This document shows positions 1 to 8,900 of a stretch of 64,000 bases of DNA, piece after piece. The position numbers were made by a program, and so were the translations under genes. Under the pieces are notes generated by a model. The model was not told the origin of the DNA. It made no database searches and worked only from the letters and a program-made list of their open reading frames with translations. The DNA comes from Agaribacillus aureus (GTDB taxonomy: Bacteria; Bacteroidota; Bacteroidia; Cytophagales; Cyclobacteriaceae), in assembly GCA_030442055.1 (NCBI GenBank), contig JAUJEB010000001.1, forward strand, positions 1,054,001-1,118,000, in the 5' to 3' direction. Position 1 is the stretch's first letter. Each line of letters begins with the position of its first letter.

Positions 1-299
1 AAAAGCGCTTCCGTTAGATTCAGTAATTTTGGTAGCCGGAAAGCTTTTTTCGCCGATACCAATCGCCATGCGTGCATCAAGTTGTTTATACTGTTTGATA
101 TTGGCCTTTACCAATAAGGCGGCCTTTAAGGCTTCCGAAGGCGTTACCTCCAGTTGAAAACTATCACCCCGGTATATCTCCCACGATGCCGGCTCTTGCC
201 CATATCGATTTAGAGCAGCTTTTAAAGTAGCCAGCCATGCGCCATCAAGCACTTTTCTTGAGTTGATAATATCTCCGGTGATAACGCTGGTCATCATTG
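1..299 (-). CDS. SatD-like family protein, partial (C-terminus outside window)
   Basis: Reading the minus strand from the ATG pair at 299/296 gives an open frame to the window edge, beginning MMTSVITGDIINSRKV and continuing with a WEIYRGDSFQLEV stretch. I recognise this as the SatD-like family of Bacteroidota (often annotated as a transcriptional regulator), whose N-terminal half resembles a nucleotide-cyclase-like fold and whose missing C-terminal half usually carries a helix-turn-helix. About 99 residues are visible. The gene is cut by the window edge, not broken. An array of three inverted repeats begins 29 bp upstream of the start, which would suit autoregulation (inference). The family call rests on memory of the motif only. 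Confidence 0.75.
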
Positions 300-327
300 A
301 TTCACAGATTTAGTAAATTTCCGGCAA

Positions 328-403
328 TATCGTATAAAAAGGCGATAATTAAAAATATCGGCTTAAAAGACGATAATTGAGAATATCGGCTTAAAAGGCG
401 ATA
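328..403. promoter_or_regulatory. Array of three TATCG-N10-CGATA operators
   Basis: Three inverted repeats occur in a row: TATCG at 328, 356 and 384, each followed after exactly 10 bases by CGATA (343, 371, 399). The repeat period is exactly 28 bp. The spacers of sites 2 and 3 are nearly identical (GCTTAAAAGA, GCTTAAAAGG). The array lies just upstream of the SatD-like gene and reads like a cooperative repressor binding region. The binding protein is not known from sequence; the neighbouring gene is the simplest candidate. Confidence 0.6.
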
Positions 404-411
404 ATCAACCA

Positions 412-607
412 ACTAGCCCTAGGATTCCCTGGTCAAGAGTTTTTAACTCCATTTGCTAGTCACAAAAAATCCCCGGCTTTCAAAAATGTATCCGGGCATT
501 ACAAATGCCAAACCAGCGCATCCGCATTACCCTTCCCACTGGCCTCACACTCAAATGCGGACGATGAGGAATTTTTGGGTTAAAATTGAAAACTTTAGCT
601 AGTGGAG
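412..607 (+). repeat. Dispersed palindrome-rich repeat, copy 1
   Basis: The core runs from ACTAG (412) to ACGAT (565) and matches 4389-4553 and 5601-5765 over its whole length. Shared blocks include GGTCAAGAGTTTTTAACTC, a TCAAAAATGTATCCGGGCAT block, and an ATCCGCATT / AATGCGGAcGAT inverted pair at the 3' end. This copy has lost about 9-11 bases of the 5' hairpin present in the others. Similarity to copy 2 continues to about 607 (a GGTTAAA..TT...GTGG(A/G)GG block). It carries no gene. Confidence 0.8.
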
Positions 608-757
608 GTATACACTTTAACCAGGGAGCAACGTTAATTTTAAAACATTCAAAAGGAAACGGATTGTGCCAATAACCTGCTCATTTTTTATCTTCAAAAA
701 TATTTACAAGAATCAGTCACTCAAAATCCGCTCAAAACTTCACTAATTTAAACCAGT

Positions 758-2074
758 ATGCTTAAAATCTGGTATTTACATAAGTCATTTACATATCTCA
801 AGGTTTGGATGCTATTGTTATTTGCCGGCCTGCAACTCCACGGCCAGGAACTGATAACCTTGCGTGGTGCGGTGATTAACAAAGAAACTAACAAGCCCAT
901 TCCATATTCTTCAATCGGCCTGATCGATCATAATATTTTTACAACATCTAATTCCGATGGATATTTCACATTCCACATACCCCAAAAACACATCAACGAC
1001 TTCATCGGAATTTCTCACGTAGGTTATCAGAAAGCCAGGTATCGTATAAAGGACATGGTCAATAAATCCACTTTTTACCTAACGCCAAAGATGGTCTTCC
1101 TGGATGAAATCATTATAACCGATAATCCTGAAAAGTTTGCCTGGCAAGTAGTTAAGCAGGCGTTGGAGAGGATAAGTGAGCATTATCCGACACAGGCATA
1201 TGTTCTGGAAGGGTATTTTAGAAAGACACATAAAATTGACTCGTCCTATGTATCTTTTTTGGACGCTGCCATCAAATTGTTTGACATGGAATTTGCCATC
1301 AACAATAAGAAAAAAGCCCCGGAAGCAGTATTAGTTGAAGCTGTTAGAAAAAGTTATGATCTCAACAACAAGCCTTATAGAAGTTGGATAGATGATATCT
1401 CGCATGAATCAAATTGGCTGGCCAGGCTGCTTAAACGGAATGATGTCCGGTACCAAAATGGTTTGTTGGACAAAAAAAACAAGTATACCTTATCCGGGTC
1501 TATTTTATTTAATGGTGAACTTTGTTATGAAATTGAGGTAACAAAGTTACCATGGAGATATACCAAGGCTACCACTGGTTCCTTAATTAAACTGGTTATT
1601 GGATCTAAAACCTATAAAATCTTCAGGATTGTACATGAGGAAATGGCCAGGGAAAATGATTTTGATTTGTTTGGATGGGGTAAGCAAACGAATGACACTA
1701 TTTTTTCTGCTTTTAGAGGTGGCACAAAAATACTCGAGTTTAAGGATATTGGAGGAAAGTTATATTTGAATTATCTGAGAGAAACCCATTATGTAGATGA
1801 CTTCAGTATACAGGCAAGAAAAACTGCCTATTCAAATGTATATTCCTGGGAGTTGTTTATCAATAAGGTGATTGAAAATGTAGACAGTGACTTACGTGAA
1901 AATATGAACTTTAATAATACACGGGATAACTTTAAAATCCTCGATAAACCATACGATCCGGATTTTTGGAAATCATTTAACCTCGTTCCCTTTACTGCCG
2001 AAAATAAGCAAGCATTCAAAGATTTGAGTGTTGAAACCGAGATTGAAGATCAATTTAAACATATAAGTAACTGA
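758..2074 (+). CDS. Exported CarboxypepD_reg-like domain protein
   Basis: The 438-residue protein starts with a long hydrophobic N-terminus (residues 15-30, ending LQLHGQ) that looks like a signal peptide. Residues 33-108 match the carboxypeptidase regulatory-like fold common at the start of Bacteroidota surface proteins (a GAVINKETNKPIPYSSI type opening, DGYFTF, then a GY motif). The remaining ~320 residues are of a type seen in many Bacteroidota proteins of this architecture but have no known activity. The stop codon is 3 bp before the ATG of the permease gene, so the two are almost certainly co-transcribed. The function is unknown; a cell-envelope location is inferred. Confidence 0.8.
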   Translation: MLKIWYLHKSFTYLKVWMLLLFAGLQLHGQELITLRGAVINKETNKPIPYSSIGLIDHNIFTTSNSDGYFTFHIPQKHINDFIGISHVGYQKARYRIKDMVNKSTFYLTPKMVFLDEIIITDNPEKFAWQVVKQALERISEHYPTQAYVLEGYFRKTHKIDSSYVSFLDAAIKLFDMEFAINNKKKAPEAVLVEAVRKSYDLNNKPYRSWIDDISHESNWLARLLKRNDVRYQNGLLDKKNKYTLSGSILFNGELCYEIEVTKLPWRYTKATTGSLIKLVIGSKTYKIFRIVHEEMARENDFDLFGWGKQTNDTIFSAFRGGTKILEFKDIGGKLYLNYLRETHYVDDFSIQARKTAYSNVYSWELFINKVIENVDSDLRENMNFNNTRDNFKILDKPYDPDFWKSFNLVPFTAENKQAFKDLSVETEIEDQFKHISN

Positions 2075-2077
2075 CAA

Positions 2078-4393
2078 ATGCCGAGATTTTTTATCGTGTT
2101 ATTTCTGAGGAATCTTCAAAGAAATTTTCGATTCCAATTTATAAATATCCTTTCATTTTCTGCCAGTATTTACCTGGCCATGGTGGTACTTATTTATGTC
2201 AGACAAGAGCTTGCTTACAATTCTAATTTTCCTGATTCTCAAAGGATTTATAGATTAACTACTGATGTGACGTCCTCTTCTTACAGCGAGCAAATTGGTA
2301 TGACCCTATCATTTACAGGACCTTTAATCACGGCATCCATTCCTGAAATCGAGTATAGTTCAGGTACCATAGAAAAGCACCTCATTGACATAGCGTTTCC
2401 CGGCCAGGACAGAATCGTGGTTGCCAATGTGGTACTTGAAGCAGATACCAATTATTTCAATATATTTAAGTTACCGCTGCTTTCAGGCGATACAGCCAAA
2501 TCTCCAAAACTCAATGATGCCTTCGTCTCATCAAAGTTTAGCGCGGACCTGTTTGGTCAAGAAAATCCTGTCGGCAATGAAATTATTGTTGATGGTAGAA
2601 GTTACCTCGTAAAAGGAGTGGTAGACAATAGCACCGACACAGATCTCGATTTCAATGTGCTTTTGTTCAGGCAGCTCGAGTCGGAATGGTCAACAACATT
2701 TCTAAAAACCGGAAAGCACACCGGAGATGTAGATCGTATAGAAAAAAAAATCAATAGCTTGCTTCTTGAACAATTGAGCGGCGAATACAATGAGGAAGCA
2801 ATGCAGCTTTCTTTTTCCATGGAAAGTCTAGCGGACCTACATTTTACTAAGGCATTATTCAACAACTTTAGAGCAAGCGACAAAACGTTAATCAGCATCC
2901 TGATCATCTCCTCAATCCTGCTGATGTTTTGCGCTATGTTCAATTCGGTAAACTTAATCGTGGCAGGGTCGGCAAGCAGGGTAAAAGAATTTTCGCTCAA
3001 AAGAATATATGGTGCCAAAAACCTGACTATTTTTTTTCAACTAGGTGCCGAAGTGATTATTCCCATTCTATTATCATCAATGGTTGCCGGGACTATTCTA
3101 TTCCTGTCACTCGAAAATTTGACAGACTTTTTTGGAAATTATAAAATCAAAGAAAGCCCCTTTGATTTATTATTCTTTTCAATTTTTATATTGATTATTG
3201 CTATTTTGGTTATTCTGACCTCCATACTCAGCTACTATTTCTTTTATGAATCGATAAAAGGGAGCCTGATTAACCGGAAAATTTATGTTATTAATCAGAG
3301 GTTTACATCATTGGTGGTCTTGCAGGTTATCATCTGTTTTAGTTTGTTATGCATGGCTTATTTTGTTAATAACCAGATACAGCTCATTCGGGATCAAAAT
3401 CTTTTGAGTAGCTATGAACGACTTATTGTAACAAAATTTTCAAATTCAGAATCTTATAATCGTTGTCTAAATTTTAAGCATCATATTTTAAGAATTTCAT
3501 CAGTCGAGTCAGCCGCATTTTGCCATGAAAACTCGGTATTGGGAAGTCAACCCAATCTCGATTTATTTAAATTTCAAGATGCAGCTGAGGCTGAAGCTTT
3601 TTTAGCAAAGCGATTGCTGGTTGACAAAGACTATTTTAAAACAATGGGCATTCCCCTGGCAGAAGAAAAGATTAAAGATAATAATTGGCATAATCAACTG
3701 ATTCTGAGTGCCAGCGCTGCAAAGATGGCCAGCGATGGCATAGAGGTAGGAATAGACAAGATGAATAACCGTATAATTGCCGGTATTTCTGATCACTTTA
3801 CATGGAACTTATACAGAGGAATTGAGCCGATAGTATTTCATATGGATTCCACCCAATTAAATTCGATGATTATAGGCTTCAGGGCAGAGGTCTCAAATAA
3901 TGACATTGAAATGGTGGCAAGAGAATGGAGCAAGTTTTTTCCTAATACGCCATTCAATTACGAATACTTAAGTCAATCAAATGCTCGGATATATCACAAT
4001 GAATTTCTAATTGGCAAATTTCTTACTTCTATGTCTTTATTAGTCTACGCTATCTCGTTGATCGGAATACTTACCATTACATCCATGTCTATCATGCGAA
4101 GACTTAAAGAATTTAGTATTAGAAGAGTCTTTGGTGCCACCGAAATTGGATTAACACTAAGATTAGGCCATTACTTAGGCAAGATCTTTATCGTTGCATT
4201 TTGTTTCTCCATCCCCTTGATTTATTTCACCATGGACCAATGGCTGATAAGATTCAAAGATAGTATCAGCATCGGTCTACATGAAATTCTCATGATATTC
4301 TTTTTATTCGTGCTTATTTCCATTGCTTTGAATATTCTTTTTGTAAGAAAGCTACTTAATACAAACCCGATAAAAATACTTAAGGACTACTAG
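2078..4393 (+). CDS. FtsX/MacB-type ABC transporter permease
   Basis: The 771-residue membrane protein has the double MacB-like layout: an N-terminal membrane anchor (about residues 15-42), a periplasmic domain, and two FtsX-type membrane blocks. Each block carries the hallmark just before a helix: SRVKEFSLKRIYGA near residue 299 and RRLKEFSIRRVFGA near 673. Such permeases usually work with a LolD/MacB ATPase; none is adjacent, the nearest being at 42862. It follows the CarboxypepD_reg gene by 3 bp. Its last codons and TAG stop (TACTAG) overlap the start of repeat copy 2. The substrate is unknown; lipoprotein or peptide export is typical of the family. Confidence 0.88.
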   Translation: MPRFFIVLFLRNLQRNFRFQFINILSFSASIYLAMVVLIYVRQELAYNSNFPDSQRIYRLTTDVTSSSYSEQIGMTLSFTGPLITASIPEIEYSSGTIEKHLIDIAFPGQDRIVVANVVLEADTNYFNIFKLPLLSGDTAKSPKLNDAFVSSKFSADLFGQENPVGNEIIVDGRSYLVKGVVDNSTDTDLDFNVLLFRQLESEWSTTFLKTGKHTGDVDRIEKKINSLLLEQLSGEYNEEAMQLSFSMESLADLHFTKALFNNFRASDKTLISILIISSILLMFCAMFNSVNLIVAGSASRVKEFSLKRIYGAKNLTIFFQLGAEVIIPILLSSMVAGTILFLSLENLTDFFGNYKIKESPFDLLFFSIFILIIAILVILTSILSYYFFYESIKGSLINRKIYVINQRFTSLVVLQVIICFSLLCMAYFVNNQIQLIRDQNLLSSYERLIVTKFSNSESYNRCLNFKHHILRISSVESAAFCHENSVLGSQPNLDLFKFQDAAEAEAFLAKRLLVDKDYFKTMGIPLAEEKIKDNNWHNQLILSASAAKMASDGIEVGIDKMNNRIIAGISDHFTWNLYRGIEPIVFHMDSTQLNSMIIGFRAEVSNNDIEMVAREWSKFFPNTPFNYEYLSQSNARIYHNEFLIGKFLTSMSLLVYAISLIGILTITSMSIMRRLKEFSIRRVFGATEIGLTLRLGHYLGKIFIVAFCFSIPLIYFTMDQWLIRFKDSISIGLHEILMIFFLFVLISIALNILFVRKLLNTNPIKILKDY

Positions 4394-4627
4394 TCTTCGT
4401 TCCCAACGAGGATTCCCTGGTCAAGAGTTTTTAACTCTATTTATTAATCACAAAAAATTCGATATCTTTCAAAAATGTATCCGGGCATTGCAAATGCAAA
4501 ACCAGGGCATCCGCATTAGGCATCCCCTTTTTCTCCCGTAAAATGCGGACGATAAGGCTTTTTATGTTTGTTAAGTTATAAACTTCCCACATTTTAGGTT
4601 AAAGTTGGGAGCTTAAACCAGTGGGGC
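4389..4627 (+). repeat. Dispersed palindrome-rich repeat, copy 2
   Basis: The core is 4389-4553, in the same orientation as copies 1 and 3. It begins with ACTAG, of which the TAG is the stop codon of the permease gene, so the insertion point is at the gene end. The 5' hairpin is CGTTcccAACG. The 3' hairpin pairs ATCCGCATT with AATGCGGA(c)GAT. Similarity to copy 1 continues to about 4627, interrupted by roughly 28 extra bases here. The extension overlaps the 3' end of the hypothetical gene on the other strand. Confidence 0.8.
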
Positions 4628-5213
4628 CCTTGCCCCATATGCCTGCCTGTTTTCTCCCTTCCAGTACCTCTTTAAACTCAAACAAGAAACCCAAAAGCTC
4701 CAAATACTCCTTACTGCCGGTATAATGCACCTTTCCGGTGCAAAGGGCAATGAATTTAATCCACTTTTCAATTTCCCGGATCAGATGCTTCCGACCGTAC
4801 ATGCTATCTATGAATTTTAGTAATTCACCAGCACTACCTTCCCTTTTTTGAGCTTGTAGCTCCTCTTTGAAAGTAAATAAAAAAAACAGCAGGTCCAGGT
4901 ACTCCTCGCTTCCGATATGATTTTTTTGGTCGGTACACAGGGCTACAAATTTAATCCAGGTATCAATATGATTAATGAGGTGTTTTTTTCCTTGGTAAAC
5001 ACTATAAACTAATCCATGTAACCTCCTGGCTAACCTGGCACGTTTATTCGCTGGCTTCGTGGCTTTCTTTTTTTCCGGCTGGCATACAATACTTACTTCA
5101 GCCAATACATCTGGCAAGGCGGCTTCAAATGCCTGCCGGTCCTGCATAGCAGCCTCGTAGGCAAGCTGATTGATGTAGGCGATTTTTTCAGATTCTTTGG
5201 TTTTTGTTTTCAT
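4599..5213 (-). CDS. Hypothetical protein with an internal ~52-residue duplication
   Basis: I do not recognise the family. The ATG at 5213 (MKTKTKESEK) is chosen over the earlier start at 5306, because the extra 31 codons fall inside a hairpin-rich leader. The 204-residue product is soluble and lysine-rich. Its second half consists of two tandem copies of a helical unit: GKKHLINHIDTWIKFVALCT and GRKHLIREIEKWIKFIALCT, each followed by a GS(E/K)EYL(D/E)LL..LF.FKE tail. The gene is bracketed by repeat copies 2 and 3 and its 3' end runs into the extension of copy 2. That context suggests an accessory or mobile cargo gene (inference). Confidence 0.6.
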   Translation of the reverse strand: MKTKTKESEKIAYINQLAYEAAMQDRQAFEAALPDVLAEVSIVCQPEKKKATKPANKRARLARRLHGLVYSVYQGKKHLINHIDTWIKFVALCTDQKNHIGSEEYLDLLFFLFTFKEELQAQKREGSAGELLKFIDSMYGRKHLIREIEKWIKFIALCTGKVHYTGSKEYLELLGFLFEFKEVLEGRKQAGIWGKGPTGLSSQL

Positions 5214-5229
5214 GGTTATAAAAAAATAA

Positions 5230-5367
5230 GCGTGGAACTTGAGTCTATTCGCTTCCAAGGTACTGGTATACCCGTGCCGCAACAGACCAAGCCCACGCCA
5301 TAACATGGCCTTAATCTATTTTCTCGCGGCACAATGAATTACCAGTTTTTGGGAAGCGAGAAAATAG
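5230..5367 (-). other. Two adjacent hairpins in the leader of the hypothetical gene
   Basis: The first structure pairs GCGTGG..CTTG (5230-5241) with CAAG.CCACGC (5288-5298) around a loop of about 46 bases. The second is a perfect 12-bp inverted repeat, CTATTTTCTCGC (5316-5327) with GCGAGAAAATAG (5356-5367). Both lie in the stretch just upstream of the ATG at 5213 and would sit in its transcript leader. They could be a structured RNA, a regulator site, or the end of a mobile unit; the sequence alone does not decide. Confidence 0.45.
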
Positions 5368-5516
5368 CTAATGCTATATTTTCAATATGTTTTTAATTAG
5401 TTTTTTCGATAGATGAAATTTTGATGTACTTAAATTTAAAGAGGAAAAGTGATATATAGTAGTGTTTCAGGAAATTTGTGCGGTTGAGAATGTTAATTGT
5501 ATTTATTTTCTTGATA

Positions 5517-5596
5517 GGTGGGGTCCAAGCGGGTCGCTTGAAAGAAGTGGTGCAATTATTTTTTTACGTTGGCGGGATCCAGGCAGAACGCTTGAA
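5517..5596 (+). repeat. Two 26-bp direct repeats, each able to fold
   Basis: The units at 5517-5542 and 5571-5596 match at about 20 of 26 positions (GGyGGGrTCCArGC...CGCTTGAA) and start 54 bp apart. The first contains the perfect hairpin CAAGCG-GGT-CGCTTG; the second keeps a weaker version. They sit immediately before repeat copy 3. The 5307-5934 gap otherwise holds the leader hairpins, repeat copy 3 and a short region before dnaE. Confidence 0.5.
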
Positions 5597-5600
5597 CCCA

Positions 5601-5765
5601 ACTAGTACTCGTTTCCAACGAGGACTCGCTAGTCAAGAGTTTTTACCTCAATTTCTCAATCATACAAAATCCCCTGCCTCTCAAAAATATACCCAGGCAT
5701 TACAAATGGAAAACCATAGCATCCGCATTAGGCATTCCCTGGTGCCCCCCTAAAATGCGGACGAT
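5601..5765 (+). repeat. Dispersed palindrome-rich repeat, copy 3
   Basis: This 165-bp copy is in the same orientation as copies 1 and 2. It has the best preserved 5' end: CTCGTttccAACGAG, nested inside an outer ACTAG...CTAGT pair. The 3' hairpin pairs TCCGCATTagg with cctaaAATGCGGA. Unlike copies 1 and 2 it shows no similarity beyond ACGAT. A 91-codon open frame crosses it but is explained by the repeat and has no coding character. Confidence 0.8.
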
Positions 5766-5934
5766 TCGAGTTAACATCACCAACACTATTTTACAAAATA
5801 ATCCTCCGCCTCTTGCCAAGAATTTAATATCTTTGATTCCATACAATTGTTTGATGGGGAAGCGCTGGCCGTGACGGCTTTCTCCATAATTTTTACTATT
5901 TTATTAGTCGTAAAACCCCTAACCCTGGCTGTTT

Positions 5935-8900
5935 ATGTACCTGATTTTTGACACCGAAACTACCGGACTTCCAAAAAATTACAATGCCCCGATTACTGAC
6001 CTGGATAACTGGCCCCGGCTGGTACAAATCGCCTGGCAACTACATGACAGCAAAGGAAAGTTAATTGATGCTCAAAATTTTATTGTGAAGCCCGAGGGAT
6101 TTACCATTCCCTATAACTCGGAAAAGGTGCACGGCATTTCCACACAACGGGCGTTGGATGAAGGCCACGATCTGAAGGAGGTTTTATCTACCTTTGCTGG
6201 CGCTATTGCCCGTTCCGCATTGATCATCGGCCACAATGTTGAATTTGACATCAACATCATGGGCGCGGAATTCATCAGGAAGACGGTCGACAGCAAGCTT
6301 TTAGACACTAAAAAGTTAGACACCAAAGAAGCCTCCACCGAATATTGTGCCATCCCGGGCGGCAGGGGCGGGAAGTTTAAATGGCCCACGCTAACCGAAT
6401 TGCACCAAAAATTATTTAACCAGGGCTTTGAAGATGCCCATGATGCTGCCTATGATGTAGCAGCCACGGCTAAATGCTTTTTTGGCTTAATCGGGGAGAG
6501 TGTGGTGGCACCTCTGGAAAATGTCCCGGTTGGTGAAATAGTCTATGAGGCACCCACTCTTGATGCGGCTAATTTTGCCAAAAAGGATACAGCAACACAG
6601 GATACCGGAACGAGCGATGTCCATAAAAATGTGGTCATCACAAAACCTTTCTGCCACCTGCATATCCACTCCCAGTACTCGGTGCTACAGGCAACACCCA
6701 ATATCAAAGGACTAATTGCCAAGGCAAAAGAAGACAATATGCCGGCCATTGCCCTCACAGATCTGGGAAATATGTACGCGGCGTTTAAGTTCGTGAGTGA
6801 AGCTTTAAAGCATGAAATTAAGCCGGTAGTCGGGTGTGAGTTTTTTCTGGCGGAAGAAAGGCTGAAGTTAAAATTCACCAAAGATCATCCCGACAAGCGC
6901 TTTAAGCAGGTTTTGCTGGCTAAAAATAAAGAAGGTTATTTGAACCTGGCCAAGCTCAGTTCCTTTGGCTACATCGAAGGTTTATATGGCCTTTATCCAA
7001 GGATCGACAAGGAATTGGTAAAAAACCACGCGCGGGGACTCATCGCGACCACCGGTGGCTTGGGAGGGGAAATTCCCAATTTAATATTAAATGTCGGAGA
7101 GCACCAGGCAGAGGAAGCCTTTCAGTGGTGGCTGGAGGTATTTGGTGAGGACTTTTATATCGAGCTTAACAGGCATGGCTTGGAAGAAGAAAACCGCGTG
7201 AACGATGTTTTACTCGGATTTGCCAAAAAATATCAGGTAAAAGTATTTGCCGCCAACGAGGCATATTATCTTAACAAGCAAGATGCCAATGCCCACGATG
7301 TGTTGCTATGTGTAAAAGAAGGTGAATTCAAATCAACCCAGATTGGCAAAGGAAGAGGTTTCCGCTTTGGGTTTCCCAATGACGAATATTTCATGAAAAG
7401 CCAGGAGGAAATGAAAAAACTATTTGCAGATATTCCCGAGGCCATCGAAAATATTTCCGAAATCCTTGATAAAATAGAGTCCTATGAATTGGAGCGGGAA
7501 GTACTGCTGCCAAAATTTGAAATACCTGAACAGTTTGCCACGGAAGATGACTATTTAAAGCACCTCACCTATGAAGGCGCCCGGAAAAGATATGACACGC
7601 TAACTCCTGAAATTACCGACAGGCTTGACTTTGAGTTGGAAACTATCAAAAATACAGGCTATCCCGGCTATTTCCTGATCGTGCAGGATTTCACCTCCAA
7701 AGCCCGTGAAATGGGCGTGTCGGTAGGACCCGGCAGGGGCTCTGCAGCCGGCTCGGCAGTTGCTTATTGCATTGGTATTACAAATGTGGATCCAATTGCC
7801 TACGACCTGCTGTTTGAGCGTTTTCTAAATCCTGACCGTGTTTCCCTGCCTGATATCGATATAGATTTTGATGACGAAGGCCGGGAAAAGGTTATTGACT
7901 ACGTGATCAATAAATATGGTAAAAACCAGGTAGCCCAAATCATCACTTACGGCACCATGGCCGCCAAGTCTTCCATACGCGATGCCGGCAGGGTGATGGA
8001 ATTGCCACTTTCGGAAACCAACGAATTGGCAAAGCTCGTACCTGAAAGACCGGGCACCACGCTAAGCAAAGCCTTCAAGGAGGTCCCCGAGCTGGATCAG
8101 TTGTTGCGGGGAACGGACCTGAAAGCCCAGGTATTGCAACAGGCAAAGATCATTGAGGGATCGGTCAGGAATACCGGCACCCATGCCTGTGGTGTTATCA
8201 TCACACCGGATGAGCTCACCAAGTTTATTCCCGTTTCTACCGCCAAGGATTCGGAAATGCTGGTGACACAATTCGATAACAGTGTGGTAGAAAACGCGGG
8301 AATGCTTAAAATGGACTTTCTGGGCCTAAAAACATTAACCATTATTAAAACGGCCCTTAAATACATTAAAAAACGGCATGATATAGATATAGATATCGAC
8401 AAGGTACCACTGGACGATGAAAAAGCTTACGCACTTTACCAAAGAGGGGAAACCAACGGTACTTTCCAGTTTGAGTCTCCCGGTATGCAAAAACATTTGA
8501 GGGCACTCAAACCAGATAAATTCGGGGACCTTATAGCCATGAATGCGCTTTATCGTCCCGGGCCCATGGAATACATCCCTAATTTTATTTCCCGAAAACA
8601 TGGTAGTGAAGAAATTACCTATGACCTGCCTGAAATGGAAGAGTACCTTGCCGAGACCTATGGCATTACCGTCTATCAGGAGCAGGTGATGTTATTGTCG
8701 CAAAAGCTGGCAGGATTTTCAAAGGGCGATGCTGATGTTTTAAGGAAAGCCATGGGTAAAAAGATTTTTGCCCTGCTGGAAAAACTAAAGCCACAGTTCC
8801 TGGAGGGCTGTAAAAACAACGGGCATCCCGAGGAAATCGCGGAAAAAATCTGGAAAGACTGGCAGGCCTTTGCCGCCTATGCTTTTAACAAATCTCATTC

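Noticed and set aside
5478-5753. 91-codon + strand frame
   Set aside because: It runs through the 26-bp hairpin units and repeat copy 3, and its codons follow the repeat, not a protein pattern.
412-5765. Integron-like gene cassettes with attC sites
   Set aside because: The repeats follow genes in direct orientation and fold, but I see no GTTRRRY core sites or integrase, and one interval holds two genes of 3.6 kb.
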